Positions 1 to 8,743 of a stretch of DNA of 35,327 bases are shown here, piece by piece. This stretch comes from an uncultured Lachnospiraceae bacterium (GTDB lineage Bacteria > Bacillota > Clostridia > Lachnospirales > Lachnospiraceae). The stretch covers positions 1 through 35,327 of the forward strand of contig CAOKOL010000038.1 of the NCBI GenBank assembly GCA_948470335.1, read 5' to 3'. The notes below the pieces were generated by a model. That model ran no database searches and was not told the DNA's origin. It saw only the letters and a program-made list of their open reading frames with translations. The position numbers and the translations under genes are program-made. Each line of letters begins with the position of its first letter. Within the stretch, counting starts at the first letter, position 1.

Positions 1-71
1 GGTGACAGGATTCGAACCTGCGGCCTCCTGGTCCCAAACCAGGCGCTCTAGCCAAACTGAGCCACACCCCG
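1..71 (-). tRNA. tRNA-Pro (anticodon UGG), 3' end cut by window edge
   Basis: Read on the minus strand, the sequence folds as a tRNA. The acceptor strand CGGGGTG starts at position 71, the anticodon stem CCTGG/CCAGG encloses the loop TTTGGGA, giving anticodon TGG, and the T-arm carries GGTTCGAATCC. The last acceptor bases, the discriminator base and any CCA lie left of position 1, so about four bases of the mature body are missing. A consensus promoter sits just upstream. Confidence 0.95.
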
Positions 72-113
72 TTATCACCAGGTTCCCATCGCCTTATCGG
101 TGACGCAAGATGT

Positions 114-142
114 ATTATATATTAGTGCCGCAAAAATGTCAA
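114..142 (-). promoter_or_regulatory. Consensus sigma-A promoter of tRNA-Pro
   Basis: On the minus strand TTGACA (142-137), a 17-base spacer and TATAAT (119-114) match the vegetative consensus in all twelve positions. The predicted start is about 35 bases before the tRNA 5' end, which fits a short leader removed by RNase P. Confidence 0.85.
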
Positions 143-289
143 CCATATTTTTCAATTTTCTTTAATTTTTTTTTGCAGACTTTTTACCGCTCTGTTTTTG
201 GCCTGTTTCCGCAGCGGGAAGGCCCCGGAGCCGCTCTCCGGAGAAATCCCGGAGAAGCAGCCCCAAACCTGCCGTTGCGATTCCCGCGC

Positions 290-3175
290 CTATTCCTGAT
301 CCACTGTCTGTTCTGCTTCCAGTTCCTCCGCGATTTCCAGACAATGACTGCCAAAAGGCGCGTTTTCTCTCATCCATTCCCTGCCGTTCTCACTGTCCAG
401 CTTTCGCATCCGCGCCAGCCACGTGTCAAAGAACTGCTGGCCGTTTTCCGTCTCCATTCCCATGATCTCATTGCCGCTCATCTGCTGCAAAAGGTCTGCC
501 ATAATCTGGCCTTTCAGTCCGATCTGATTCCCCTCGGAAAACTGATGAAACAGATACCGCAGCGTGTAATCACCGTAATACGCCAGCTCCCGCTCCCGCA
601 TTTGAAGCAAATAGGCCTCCTCATAATCCTCGGGAGAAGATGCGACGGTCGGCGCGGACAGAATGTCCTCAAACAGCCCCTCTATAACGGGATACGGGTC
701 CATTCCGGTATATTCGACGGCCTGCCTGTAACAGTCCTGTGTCTGTTGCAGAATATATTTCTGGGTATCCAGCGCATCCGAAACTGAAGTCTTTGGAAAT
801 TTCCTGCGGATATCGGAGACATAGTAACTTCCGTCTCTGGGTATCCAGTACTCTCTCAGCGTATATCTTGCCAGACCGGCGCCGTCCGCTCCGCCGGAAT
901 TCTCCGTAAAAGAACTGTCCTGCCAATCCTCCCCAATACGCCCGAACTCATCCGGGGCAAAGAAGAACTGTCCCTTATCGTCTCTCACAAAAGTCAGCGC
1001 CACGGGCATATGACTGCCGGCATGCTCCCGAAGCCCGTCCTCCCGGACCTCGTATTCCTGATACAGTGCCATGGCATACACAGTTATGCTGTCCGCCGCT
1101 CCTCCTCTGGCCGGCTGCTCCATCTCCTTTACAAAAATCACATGACTTTCCGCACAGACATATTCCCAGGATTCATCCGACCTGTTTTCTTCCAGAATCG
1201 CTTTCCTGACGGCAGACTCCAGCAAAAGACCGCTATGGGCCCGGATAAAGCTTTCGGCATCCCCGTCCCGGATATCAACGCGGCCTGTGTCCGGATCGTC
1301 CGCCGCCGTCTTTGGCGCCTGCAGATAAATATACATCGGCTCCGTTTCCGGACTGCCGCCGCCGATCCAGAGGGTAAAAGGGGAATCCGTGTCATAAACC
1401 CGGATATAAAGTCCGGAGCCTGTTTCCGTATAAGAAAAACCATCGAAATCCGACCAGGTCAGAGCCCTTCCTTTTTCGGACAGAGCAAGAATTTCCTCCA
1501 GCGTCAGCAGCCGCTCCGACCGGTTCTCCTCCTGCGCCGCGCCGTCCTTTTCATCTGCCGGAGCTTCTTTTTCCCCTGACAGCTCTCCTGTCCCTTCCGG
1601 TCTGACAGCCGGTGTCTCCGACACTTTTGACGGATTTTCTTCTTTTAAAGCATCACTGTCCCCGATTGCCTCAGCATCCTGGGGTAGAATCCCATCTTCC
1701 CCGGCCGCAGCCTGCTCGCTTCTCTGGGCCGGCACCTCCTCGTCGCTGAATACACCCCGGATCACTATCAGATATTCCGCTTTTTCCAGCCGCTCCTGCT
1801 CCAGCGCCTCACAGGAATAACTTTCCACGCCATTTCCCAGATCAAAAGCCATGACGGCCAGAATCCGGTTTTCGCCGGGAGCGACCTGAACGTATTTTCC
1901 TTCTTCATAAGAAGTAAAGGAAACGCCCTGGCCCTGATCCGGCAGTGCAAAGCGGGTAAGCAGGTTGCTTCCCTCCCCCTCTGACGGGCCCATCTGGATA
2001 TCCACGCCCGACCATCTGCCGTCCGTCTCATCCTTTACGACAGAGCAGAACAGAGCCAGCTCTCTGGTATTCCGATCAATCCCAATAGAGGCGCTTTTTG
2101 TGCAGTTTCCATTCTGCCACTGCTCCGCATAGAAAACACCGCTTTTCACTTTCCCGTCCAGTTTTACGTCAAACCAGCCCCCATAGGTATCCGCCCTGGC
2201 ATCCTTTCGAAACCGCAGCGTATCATGATTTCCCTTAGGATTTGTCAGAAAGCATACCGCCACAATCACACAGACCACGGCAGCAGCCACAATTGCCCAG
2301 AAACCAGGCTTTTTATAATACAGCACCGTCCTCACCCTCTCTTTCACATCGGTCTCCCCAAAGGCCAGCGGACAGGCCGCCACTCTTTTATGGGAAATAC
2401 TACAGGACAGCAGCGCGCCGGAATATGCTTTTCTTTCCTCCAGACTGTATTCCCGCACTACCTTCTCATCACAGGCCAGCTCAATATCCCGGCAAAAAAG
2501 AATGTACGCCAGCCAAACCATCGGGTTAAACCAGTAGACAGCTAACAGAAGATACCCAAAAGGCTTCCACCAGTGATCCCGCCGTTTCAGATGCGCTCTC
2601 TCATGGGCCAGCACATGAACCATCTCATTCTCATTTCCCCCATTCATATAAGAAGGCAGATAAATCTTGGGATGAACCACGCCCAGGATAAAGGGCGTCT
2701 CCACCTCGTCGCAGACCCAGACGCCGGGGCCTGCCGGCACGGCAGCCCGCACCTTCCTGTACAGCCGCCAGTAGCTGACCATGGCATAGACAAGCATTGC
2801 CTCCGCACCCAGTATCCAGACCAGGGCGGCGATAAACATCCAAACCTGCAGCGGATTCACACTGGCAGCCGGGTCCGGGGTAAAAGATTCCCTGAGCACC
2901 GGATTCACCGCGCTGTTAATCGCCGGCACGCCGCTGTTAATGAAAGGTGTCTGCGAATAAATGATCTCACTGCTGACCGTCTCTCTGCTGGGAATCAGGC
3001 TCCACACGCTCTCAAAAGAGACGGGGCAGATCAGCCGGACCGCCACCATCAGCCACAGAATACAGTGTGCCCATCCGGGCGCTTTTTTCATAAACAGCCT
3101 GAGCACCGTCACTGCCAGAATCAGCCAGCCTGCGGCAATGCTCATATTTAATATTTTAAGAAACACAGTTTCCAT
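290..3175 (-). CDS. M56-family (BlaR1/MecR1-like) membrane metalloprotease with very long extracellular region
   Basis: 961 residues. The N-terminal third has the BlaR1/MecR1 M56 layout: membrane helices near residues 5-60 and 110-137, then the zinc protease motif HERAH at 191-195, a helix YLLLAVYWFNPMVWL, and the downstream acidic ELACDE motif (about 232-237). A last helix lies near 293-312. In this family the protease cleaves a cognate BlaI repressor when an external sensor is triggered. The remaining roughly 640 residues are predicted outside the cell and do not resemble a penicillin-binding domain; they hold a Glu/Ala/Ser/Pro-rich linker near 480-560. The ATG at 3175 is chosen because AAAGGAGG stands five bases upstream; an in-frame GTG at 3199 would place that site inside the coding region. 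The BlaI-type gene is immediately upstream, so the two probably form one operon. The signal sensed is unknown. Confidence 0.85.
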   Translation of the reverse strand: METVFLKILNMSIAAGWLILAVTVLRLFMKKAPGWAHCILWLMVAVRLICPVSFESVWSLIPSRETVSSEIIYSQTPFINSGVPAINSAVNPVLRESFTPDPAASVNPLQVWMFIAALVWILGAEAMLVYAMVSYWRLYRKVRAAVPAGPGVWVCDEVETPFILGVVHPKIYLPSYMNGGNENEMVHVLAHERAHLKRRDHWWKPFGYLLLAVYWFNPMVWLAYILFCRDIELACDEKVVREYSLEERKAYSGALLSCSISHKRVAACPLAFGETDVKERVRTVLYYKKPGFWAIVAAAVVCVIVAVCFLTNPKGNHDTLRFRKDARADTYGGWFDVKLDGKVKSGVFYAEQWQNGNCTKSASIGIDRNTRELALFCSVVKDETDGRWSGVDIQMGPSEGEGSNLLTRFALPDQGQGVSFTSYEEGKYVQVAPGENRILAVMAFDLGNGVESYSCEALEQERLEKAEYLIVIRGVFSDEEVPAQRSEQAAAGEDGILPQDAEAIGDSDALKEENPSKVSETPAVRPEGTGELSGEKEAPADEKDGAAQEENRSERLLTLEEILALSEKGRALTWSDFDGFSYTETGSGLYIRVYDTDSPFTLWIGGGSPETEPMYIYLQAPKTAADDPDTGRVDIRDGDAESFIRAHSGLLLESAVRKAILEENRSDESWEYVCAESHVIFVKEMEQPARGGAADSITVYAMALYQEYEVREDGLREHAGSHMPVALTFVRDDKGQFFFAPDEFGRIGEDWQDSSFTENSGGADGAGLARYTLREYWIPRDGSYYVSDIRRKFPKTSVSDALDTQKYILQQTQDCYRQAVEYTGMDPYPVIEGLFEDILSAPTVASSPEDYEEAYLLQMRERELAYYGDYTLRYLFHQFSEGNQIGLKGQIMADLLQQMSGNEIMGMETENGQQFFDTWLARMRKLDSENGREWMRENAPFGSHCLEIAEELEAEQTVDQE

Positions 3176-3291
3176 GGTTTCCTCCTTTCCGCTTTGCACG
3201 CCGCATCATAAAAACAGATCCGATCAATTCAATCCTGCTCTGTAAAGATTTGCCGCGCCGCCCCGGCAGATTTTCATTATCATTTTCGGCA

Positions 3292-3717
3292 TTACGTTCC
3301 GGCCTCGTCGATCATCCGCCTGATTTCTTCGATTTCCTCCGTCGTCAGCGCTTTCCGCCTGGTAAATGCCGCGATAAAAGCCGGCAGAGAACCTCCAAAA
3401 GCCTCATCCACAATCGCCTCCCCCTGGGCCGCATAAAACTGCTGCCGGGAAATCAGGGCGCTGACCGTGCCGCTCTGATTCTGAAAAATCCCTCTGTCGC
3501 ACAGCTTCCGCAATACATTATAAGTAGTGGTCCGTTTCCAGGTCAGCTCCGCCTCGCACAGCTTCGCCAGCTCTCCGGAAGCGATGGGCTCATGACTCCA
3601 TATAAGATCGGCAAAGCGCGATTCCACGACGCCAAGTTTTATCTCCGGTTTCGCTTTTTGTTTCATTTCTGATTTTTCTTCCGGTTTTATGTTCCCTTCT
3701 GTCTTTAATTTTCTCAT
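3292..3717 (-). CDS. BlaI/MecI/CopY-family transcriptional repressor
   Basis: 141 residues. After a charged, Lys/Glu-rich 25-residue N-terminal extension comes the BlaI winged helix: LGVVESRFADLIW, then the recognition region LTWKRTTTYNVLRKLCDRG, then a C-terminal dimerisation segment ending EEIEEIRRMIDEAGT. Members bind dyad operators as dimers and are inactivated by cleavage by a partner M56 protease, here the next gene downstream. The start ATG follows GAGGGGG by five bases. The upstream promoter is overlaid by two dyads, which suggests autoregulation. The N-terminal extension is longer than in typical BlaI proteins. Confidence 0.88.
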   Translation of the reverse strand: MRKLKTEGNIKPEEKSEMKQKAKPEIKLGVVESRFADLIWSHEPIASGELAKLCEAELTWKRTTTYNVLRKLCDRGIFQNQSGTVSALISRQQFYAAQGEAIVDEAFGGSLPAFIAAFTRRKALTTEEIEEIRRMIDEAGT

Positions 3718-3772
3718 CTGCTCCCCCTCATTTTCAGCTTTGCAGCGAATCAGATTTTTTCGTTTCGTTTTT

Positions 3773-3824
3773 GTCTATTTGCAATAGACCATTTTAGTCT
3801 ATTACAAATAGACACATTTGTCAA
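3773..3824 (-). promoter_or_regulatory. BlaI/M56 operon promoter with two tandem dyad operators
   Basis: On the minus strand TTGACA (3824-3819), 17 bases, TAGACT (3801-3796). Two near-identical 17-bp imperfect palindromes lie at 3797-3813 (within the spacer and overlapping the -10) and 3773-3789 (just downstream of the -10), both of form GTCTATT-n3-AATAGAC. Their centres are 24 bp apart. Repressor bound at either would block RNA polymerase. That the binder is the adjacent BlaI protein is inference. Confidence 0.75.
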
Positions 3825-3834
3825 GAAAAAGTTT

Positions 3835-4211
3835 TTTCATAAATTCCCGCAAATATTTCCTGCACATCAGAGCCGCAGATTACTGTAATATCTTTGCAGC
3901 ATTTACATAAAACTTTCGTAAGATCCATGGGAGTTTCGTAAAGAGATTTCGCTTGTCCGCATATGGGAAAAAGGATATACTTGTTATCAGACGCATATCC
4001 ATACGATACACAACAGAAACGAATTTGCCGAGAAAAGAATCCGGGCGGACATAGATGTGACCTGCTAAATGTCCTGCGGGTATGTGCGGACACGAATTTC
4101 CATCGAAGAATCCTGAGAGCAGGCTGTCTCTGGCTTCGGCCGCCATTTTTTTGCCTCCCGCATTTGGACATGCCCCCATAAGCGGACATGTCCGTCTAAA
4201 CCCATCCGTAA
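3835..4211. other. Gene-free stretch with recurring GCGGACA-like units
   Basis: I see no convincing gene here; the open frames that cross it have no ribosome sites. The stretch contains the 12-bp palindrome CGGACATGTCCG (4183-4194) and three further GGACA units on the plus strand (4045-4052, 4086-4093, 4166-4172). There is a T7 run near 4145-4151 after only a weak 4-bp stem. No terminator for the gene ending at 4212 could be identified. Confidence 0.3.
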
Positions 4212-5261
4212 TTATGCTTTCAGATTCAGCATCTGATCCGACAGTACCGCGGCATCCTGGGGATTTGCGCGGAAATCCAGCTTTTTCCGTATGCTGAACT
4301 CCTCGTCGATGGTAAACAGCCCCACTTCCCCCTGATGGGCTTTGCGCAGGGCGTCCCACCGGGTTTTCCGGTCTTCTGCCATATCCTCCTCCCACTTCCG
4401 GGCTTTTTCGGGATGATTCAGATAGACTTTCTGCCAGCCGGCCTGACCCGGTCCGTATCCAAAAGAAGTATTGATATCCGACAGATAACCATTGTTATAA
4501 CCTGACAGACGAAGACCGCCTGCCTCCTCAGGGGCATTTGGTAAGGAGGACTCTAAAATGTAATCCAGAGAGCGTGCTCCGCCGCAGGCATGAATATGGG
4601 ACAGCAGATTCTTTCCATTGTCCCCCTGATTAAGCGCCCCCTCAATGGCCCGTGCCAGCGTCTGATCCTCCAGCCTGCTTACAAGGATCGAATTGTCCGA
4701 AACCACCGTCAGCCGGAAGGTGGTTCCTTCCGAAAGCCGAATGCCGCTTTCCTCCAGCAGACGGTTCACGGCATCTTCCGTCTCCTTCCGAATCTCCTGA
4801 TTGCCGGCAATCTGCATCTGCCAGATATTTTTCACGCCGCCTCCCTCTTCCATGGCGTAGGGATCGTTCAGCGTCGCCCAGGTTCCGCTGCGCAGGAAGC
4901 TTACCTCCTGCCTGCATCGCATATCCCGTTCCGCTGCCGGCAGATCCCCGCGAAAAAAAGAGGAATCGGGCCATTTATACTTTTCACAAATATGATCATA
5001 AGGATTTTCAAACCGGAGATTTTCTTCATTGGCCTCTCTGTAATAATCCTCAATGGTCTGAACCATCCGCCCGATCTGCTTTCCAAGCGCTGACAGACCG
5101 GAGGGAATAACTGTCCGGCCGGCAGGTTCCATTTGATTCCGGCCGGCTTTCCAGACCGCATCCGCAATATCAAAAGCGCTGCCGTCTTTTGCATATCCGT
5201 TCGTCAGAGACTGGGCCGTAAACTGTGTTTTTACAAAGCTGTCCAATGATTTGATATCCAT
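4212..5261 (-). CDS. Unrecognised 349-residue cytosolic protein (possible DUF4885/DUF3879-type)
   Basis: 349 residues with no signal peptide or membrane segment. The start ATG follows AAGGAGG by nine bases. Visible features are an N-terminal segment MDIKSLDSFVK, a Tyr/Arg-rich section DHICEKYKWPDSSFFRG (about 108-124), and LRSGTWATLNDPYAM (about 143-157). The C-terminal part is rich in charged helices (RKWEEDMAEDRKTRWDALRKAHQGE). The general look recalls uncharacterised DUF4885/DUF3879-type proteins of Firmicutes, but this is from memory and weak. It is divergent from the PilZ gene, with 177 bp between the start codons. No function is assigned. Confidence 0.6.
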   Translation of the reverse strand: MDIKSLDSFVKTQFTAQSLTNGYAKDGSAFDIADAVWKAGRNQMEPAGRTVIPSGLSALGKQIGRMVQTIEDYYREANEENLRFENPYDHICEKYKWPDSSFFRGDLPAAERDMRCRQEVSFLRSGTWATLNDPYAMEEGGGVKNIWQMQIAGNQEIRKETEDAVNRLLEESGIRLSEGTTFRLTVVSDNSILVSRLEDQTLARAIEGALNQGDNGKNLLSHIHACGGARSLDYILESSLPNAPEEAGGLRLSGYNNGYLSDINTSFGYGPGQAGWQKVYLNHPEKARKWEEDMAEDRKTRWDALRKAHQGEVGLFTIDEEFSIRKKLDFRANPQDAAVLSDQMLNLKA

Positions 5262-5379
5262 GTTCCGAAACCTCCTTGATAGTTATATATCGGCAGAATG
5301 GAGAAATCCGGCCACCCGGTCAATTACCAAAGTTTTACGGCATGACTTTCAAAAAACCTTTCATACAGAAAATTCACTC

Positions 5380-5408
5380 TGTTAAAATCCTCGTACATCT
5401 GGTATAAT
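5380..5408 (+). promoter_or_regulatory. Putative promoter of the PilZ/glycan genes
   Basis: A perfect -10 TATAAT (5403-5408) lies 30 bp before the PilZ start codon. The hexamer 17 bases upstream (TGTTAA, 5380-5385) is a poor -35, so an activator or weak basal use is possible. Confidence 0.5.
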
Positions 5409-5438
5409 AACGGTATCTATTTTTAGGAGGACCAAGTA

Positions 5439-5795
5439 ATGGGAGAAGAAAGAAGACGCAATAAACGGTTAGACCTGGATGTAACGCTGGAGCTGGAGCG
5501 GCTGGACAAAGGCGGCATCACCACTCTGAAATATGTCCATGTGGAGGTAGACGACCTTTCCAAATCCGGCATCGGCTTTCACTGCGCCAGAGAGCTGGAG
5601 CTTGAAAGCATTTACAACACCCGGCTGGAGATCTGGACCAAAGAAGTGATCCAGACTGTGGTGCGGATCGCCCGCCGCAATCAGATGGCCAACGGCGAAT
5701 ACCGCTACGGCGGCGTATTTATCGGTATGAAGGACACCGACGCATTAAAAATCAGTATTTATCAGATGCTGAACGGCGATCAGGAAGAAACCTGA
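5439..5795 (+). CDS. PilZ-domain protein (predicted c-di-GMP receptor)
   Basis: 118 residues, essentially a stand-alone PilZ domain. The two c-di-GMP-binding signatures are intact: R-x-x-x-R at residues 6-10 (within RRRNKR) and D-x-S-x-x-G at 39-44 (DLSKSG). The remaining beta-barrel pattern (VVRIARRNQ, YRYGGVFIGM) and C-terminal helix follow. PilZ proteins change partner activity on binding cyclic di-GMP. The start ATG is preceded by TTAGGAGG. The stop TGA overlaps the next gene's ATG (TGATG), so translation is coupled to the membrane protein downstream, which suggests that protein is the partner. No diguanylate cyclase or phosphodiesterase gene is in the window. Confidence 0.88.
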   Translation: MGEERRRNKRLDLDVTLELERLDKGGITTLKYVHVEVDDLSKSGIGFHCARELELESIYNTRLEIWTKEVIQTVVRIARRNQMANGEYRYGGVFIGMKDTDALKISIYQMLNGDQEET

Positions 5796-7765
5796 TGTAT
5801 CGTCTGTTCTTGTCCCTTCCGGCTGCTTTCTGGGCAGTCTGTTCGGTGACTTCACTAATCAGTCCGGAGACAGACAGCGTTGTAATGTCCAACAGCTTTT
5901 ACAGTGTGATCAGTTTCTGCGGAGCCGCTTTTCTCATTTTCCATAGTTTCTCATGGGGAGAATATCCGCCGGAAGGCGATGCTGACATATCCGGCCGGGC
6001 GTTTTGTATTCCGAAACAAACGGAGGCAGACACATCCGGCCGGAGATACCGGGGCAGAAAACGACTTTTCGCCAAAACCGCATCCTTTCTTTTCAGTCTC
6101 TGTATCGTTCTGGGAACGGATCTGCGGACAACCGGTGACATCGTTTACACGGCCGGCGGAATCGTCAGAAAGCTGCTGCAGGCGGCAGGGCTGTCTTTTC
6201 TTGTCTCTGCCCTGCTGCTGGCCGGAATGTTTTACCTTCCTCGGACAGGCAGGCGGCTGACAGAAAGCAGACTTTCGGCAAAGCTGGAGGACAGCCCCCG
6301 GCTGCGGGGAAGACGGCTGTTTCTTCTGTCTTGGGGCCTTATTTTTCTCTGCTGGATCCCCGCATTTCTTGCCTATTATCCGGGGATTTTTTCTTATGAT
6401 GTGCCCCGTCAGGTGGTGGAGGCGGCAGAGCATACCTACTCTACGCATCACCCGCTGATCCACACCTTATATCTGAACGGTTCCATGAACCTGGGCAAAA
6501 TGCTGACGGGGTCTTATACGCCGGGCGTGGCTTTTTATACGGTGACGCAGATGGGGATCTTATCCGCCTGTTTCGCTTTCTTTTGTTATATGACCGGCCG
6601 GAAACTGCCCGCCCTTTTCCGGATTGCGGCAGTCATCTTTTTTGCTCTGAATCCCATTATCCATCTGATGGCTGTCAGCGCCACCAAGGATACGCTGTTC
6701 TCCGGATGGATGCTGGTGTGCGCCGCACTTCTGTGGGATATGGCAGACAGCCCCGAAACATTCTTCGCCGAAAAAAGAAACCCTTTGCTTCTGGCTGTCA
6801 GCGCAGCACTGATGATGCTGTTCCGCAACAACGGCATGTATGCCTTTCTTGTGATGGCGGTCCTGCTGCTTCTTATATTGAAACCTTTCCGAAAGCAGGC
6901 CTTGATTATGCTTATGGGAGCGCTTTTGTTGTATCAGGGTTCCAACCGGTTCCTGATTGCCGTATGCGATGCGGCACCGGGCAGCATCGCCGAAATGCTC
7001 AGCATTCCTTTGCAACAGATTGCCCGGACCTTACAGTATGAATCCGATACGGTCACAGATGAAGATCGAAACATTTTTTATGAAATTATCCCGGAGCAGG
7101 CTGCCGGCCAGTACTATGACCACCTGGCCGATCTGGTAAAATCGGACTTCAACGAAGAAGCTTTCCGTAAGGCTCCCGCAAAATATATCCGGCTCTGGCT
7201 GTCCCTTGGAAAACGGCACCCCGGCTGTTATCTGAACGCCTTTTTGGCCACCACCCTGGGATACTGGTATCCCGACGATACCTGCCACGCCTATATTTAT
7301 GCGGCGGAACGCCACGGCTATCTGATGACCCAGCATATGGGGGAAATCATCAATCTCGGCGATACGATTGTGGTGGAAAAACACAGCTTTCTGCCCTGGC
7401 TGGAAAATTTATATGAGGAGATGGCTACCTGGAACAAACACCAGACCGTTCCTGTTATTTCCATGCTGTTCAGTCCCGGACTTCACTGCTGGTTTCTGCT
7501 GTTTACCGCCGGATTGTGCTTGTGCCGGAAAGAGAAAAGAAGCAGACTGATCGTCCTTGCCCTGCCCTTCGGCCTGTGGCTGACGCTGCTGCTGTCGCCT
7601 ACCGTACTGATGCGGTACGTGTTCCCGATTACGTTGTTTCAGCCCTTTTTACTATTTCAGTGGATGGAAGAAAGCCCCGGAACAGAAACTTACGTGTTCC
7701 GCACCGACAGAACGGCCGTCCCTTTAAAAAACGCCGCATCAGGAAAAACAGAACATCAGAAATGA
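5795..7765 (+). CDS. Polytopic membrane protein, DUF6020/GT-C-like, probable glycan transferase
   Basis: 656 residues with about 11-13 hydrophobic helices. The first large external loop begins with FLAYYPGIFSYDVPRQVVEAAE and continues into a His-rich THHPLIHTLY segment; an early acidic loop residue is typical of GT-C transferases that use polyprenyl-phosphate sugars. A second conserved-looking block is NPIIHLMAVSATKDTLFSG, and a further block FFRKAPAKYIRLW-like lies before the last helices. From memory this matches the DUF6020 family, which has no established activity. The gene is translationally coupled to PilZ upstream and followed after 19 bases by a GT2 gene. The role in surface glycan assembly is inferred from fold and neighbours. 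Confidence 0.72.
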   Translation: MYRLFLSLPAAFWAVCSVTSLISPETDSVVMSNSFYSVISFCGAAFLIFHSFSWGEYPPEGDADISGRAFCIPKQTEADTSGRRYRGRKRLFAKTASFLFSLCIVLGTDLRTTGDIVYTAGGIVRKLLQAAGLSFLVSALLLAGMFYLPRTGRRLTESRLSAKLEDSPRLRGRRLFLLSWGLIFLCWIPAFLAYYPGIFSYDVPRQVVEAAEHTYSTHHPLIHTLYLNGSMNLGKMLTGSYTPGVAFYTVTQMGILSACFAFFCYMTGRKLPALFRIAAVIFFALNPIIHLMAVSATKDTLFSGWMLVCAALLWDMADSPETFFAEKRNPLLLAVSAALMMLFRNNGMYAFLVMAVLLLLILKPFRKQALIMLMGALLLYQGSNRFLIAVCDAAPGSIAEMLSIPLQQIARTLQYESDTVTDEDRNIFYEIIPEQAAGQYYDHLADLVKSDFNEEAFRKAPAKYIRLWLSLGKRHPGCYLNAFLATTLGYWYPDDTCHAYIYAAERHGYLMTQHMGEIINLGDTIVVEKHSFLPWLENLYEEMATWNKHQTVPVISMLFSPGLHCWFLLFTAGLCLCRKEKRSRLIVLALPFGLWLTLLLSPTVLMRYVFPITLFQPFLLFQWMEESPGTETYVFRTDRTAVPLKNAASGKTEHQK

Positions 7766-7784
7766 AAAAGAGGTACCCCCCAAC

Positions 7785-8735
7785 ATGGACCAGATTGCGA
7801 TATTAATTCCCTGCTACAATGAAGAATCAACCATCGGAAAAGTCATCACAGACTATCGGCGCTGTCTTCCCGACAGCCGGATTTATGTCTATGACAATAA
7901 TTCCACCGACCGCACCGCCGCCATCGCAGAAGAAGCCGGCGCTGTCGTTTGCCGGGAGCGGCAGCAGGGAAAAGGAAATGTGATCCGCCGAATGTTCCGG
8001 GAAATCGACGCCCGGGTCTATCTGATGGTGGACGGGGACGACACCTATCCGGCGGAGTACGGCCCGGAAATGGTCCGGCTGGTGCTGGAAGAACAGGCTG
8101 ACATGGTGGTGGGTGACAGGCTGTCCTCCACATATTTCGCGGAAAACAAACGCCCTTTCCACAATTTCGGAAATCTTCTGGTCCGGAAAAGCATCAACGC
8201 CCTGTTTGGCTGTCAGATCAAGGATATCATGACTGGCTACCGGGCTTTCAGCTACCAGTTTGTAAAAACTTTCCCGGTACTGTCTCAGGGATTTGAAATT
8301 GAGACGGAAATGAGCATTCATGCCGCCCAGCACCATATGCAGGTGGAAAACGTCATCATTGATTACAGGGACAGACCCGCCGGCAGCATTTCCAAGCTGA
8401 ATACGTATAACGACGGATTTCGGGTGCTGCTGACCATTTTCAATCTGTTCCGCAGCTACCGGCCGCTTTCCTTTTTTTCGGCGCTGGGCTGTCTGCTGGC
8501 CGTGATCGCCGCCGCTTTTTTTCTGCCTGTGCTGATCACTTATGTGCAGACGGGGCTGGTTCCCCGCTTTCCTACGCTGATTGTCTGCGCTTTTATGACG
8601 CTGGCTGCGGTTCAATGCTTTTTCACGGGCCTGCTGCTGGACACCATCGTGAAAAAAAACAGGCAGGATTTTGAGATGCGCCTGCTGGATACCGACAGAC
8701 AGTACAAAACCCTGCTGAAAATAGAAAAATCATGA
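7785..8735 (+). CDS. GT2 glycosyltransferase, DPM1/GtrB type with two C-terminal membrane helices
   Basis: 316 residues. The GT-A domain starts AILIPCYNEESTIGKVI and has YDNNSTDRT (about 36-43), QGKGNVIRRMF (61-71) and the metal/nucleotide motif DGDDTYPAEY (83-92). IMTGYRAFS and FEIETEMSIHA are hallmarks of dolichol/undecaprenyl-phosphate sugar synthases. Two helices follow (about 228-253 and 265-288), as in GtrB proteins. The expected reaction is transfer of a hexose from a nucleotide sugar to undecaprenyl phosphate at the inner leaflet. It would supply lipid-linked sugar to the GT-C-like proteins at 5.8 and 11.6 kb. The ribosome site is weak (AAGAGG, 12 bases before the ATG), consistent with coupling to the upstream gene. 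Confidence 0.88.
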   Translation: MDQIAILIPCYNEESTIGKVITDYRRCLPDSRIYVYDNNSTDRTAAIAEEAGAVVCRERQQGKGNVIRRMFREIDARVYLMVDGDDTYPAEYGPEMVRLVLEEQADMVVGDRLSSTYFAENKRPFHNFGNLLVRKSINALFGCQIKDIMTGYRAFSYQFVKTFPVLSQGFEIETEMSIHAAQHHMQVENVIIDYRDRPAGSISKLNTYNDGFRVLLTIFNLFRSYRPLSFFSALGCLLAVIAAAFFLPVLITYVQTGLVPRFPTLIVCAFMTLAAVQCFFTGLLLDTIVKKNRQDFEMRLLDTDRQYKTLLKIEKS

Positions 8736-8743
8736 CATGACCG

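Noticed and set aside
110..787. 225-codon open frame on the plus strand
   Set aside because: It overlaps the tRNA promoter and runs antisense to the M56 gene; there is no ribosome site.
290..3175. Beta-lactam resistance sensor
   Set aside because: The M56 protease part fits BlaR1, but the extracellular part shows no penicillin-binding motifs and no beta-lactamase gene is nearby.
3821..4395. Open frames of 122 and 171 codons on the minus strand in the 3.8-4.2 kb gap
   Set aside because: Neither has a ribosome site; both run into the neighbouring coding region or promoter, and the translations look random.
5281..5300. GCCGATAT upstream of the 349-residue gene, like a SigD (flagellar) -10
   Set aside because: The bases 15 upstream are GGCC, not TAAA, so the -35 part is missing.
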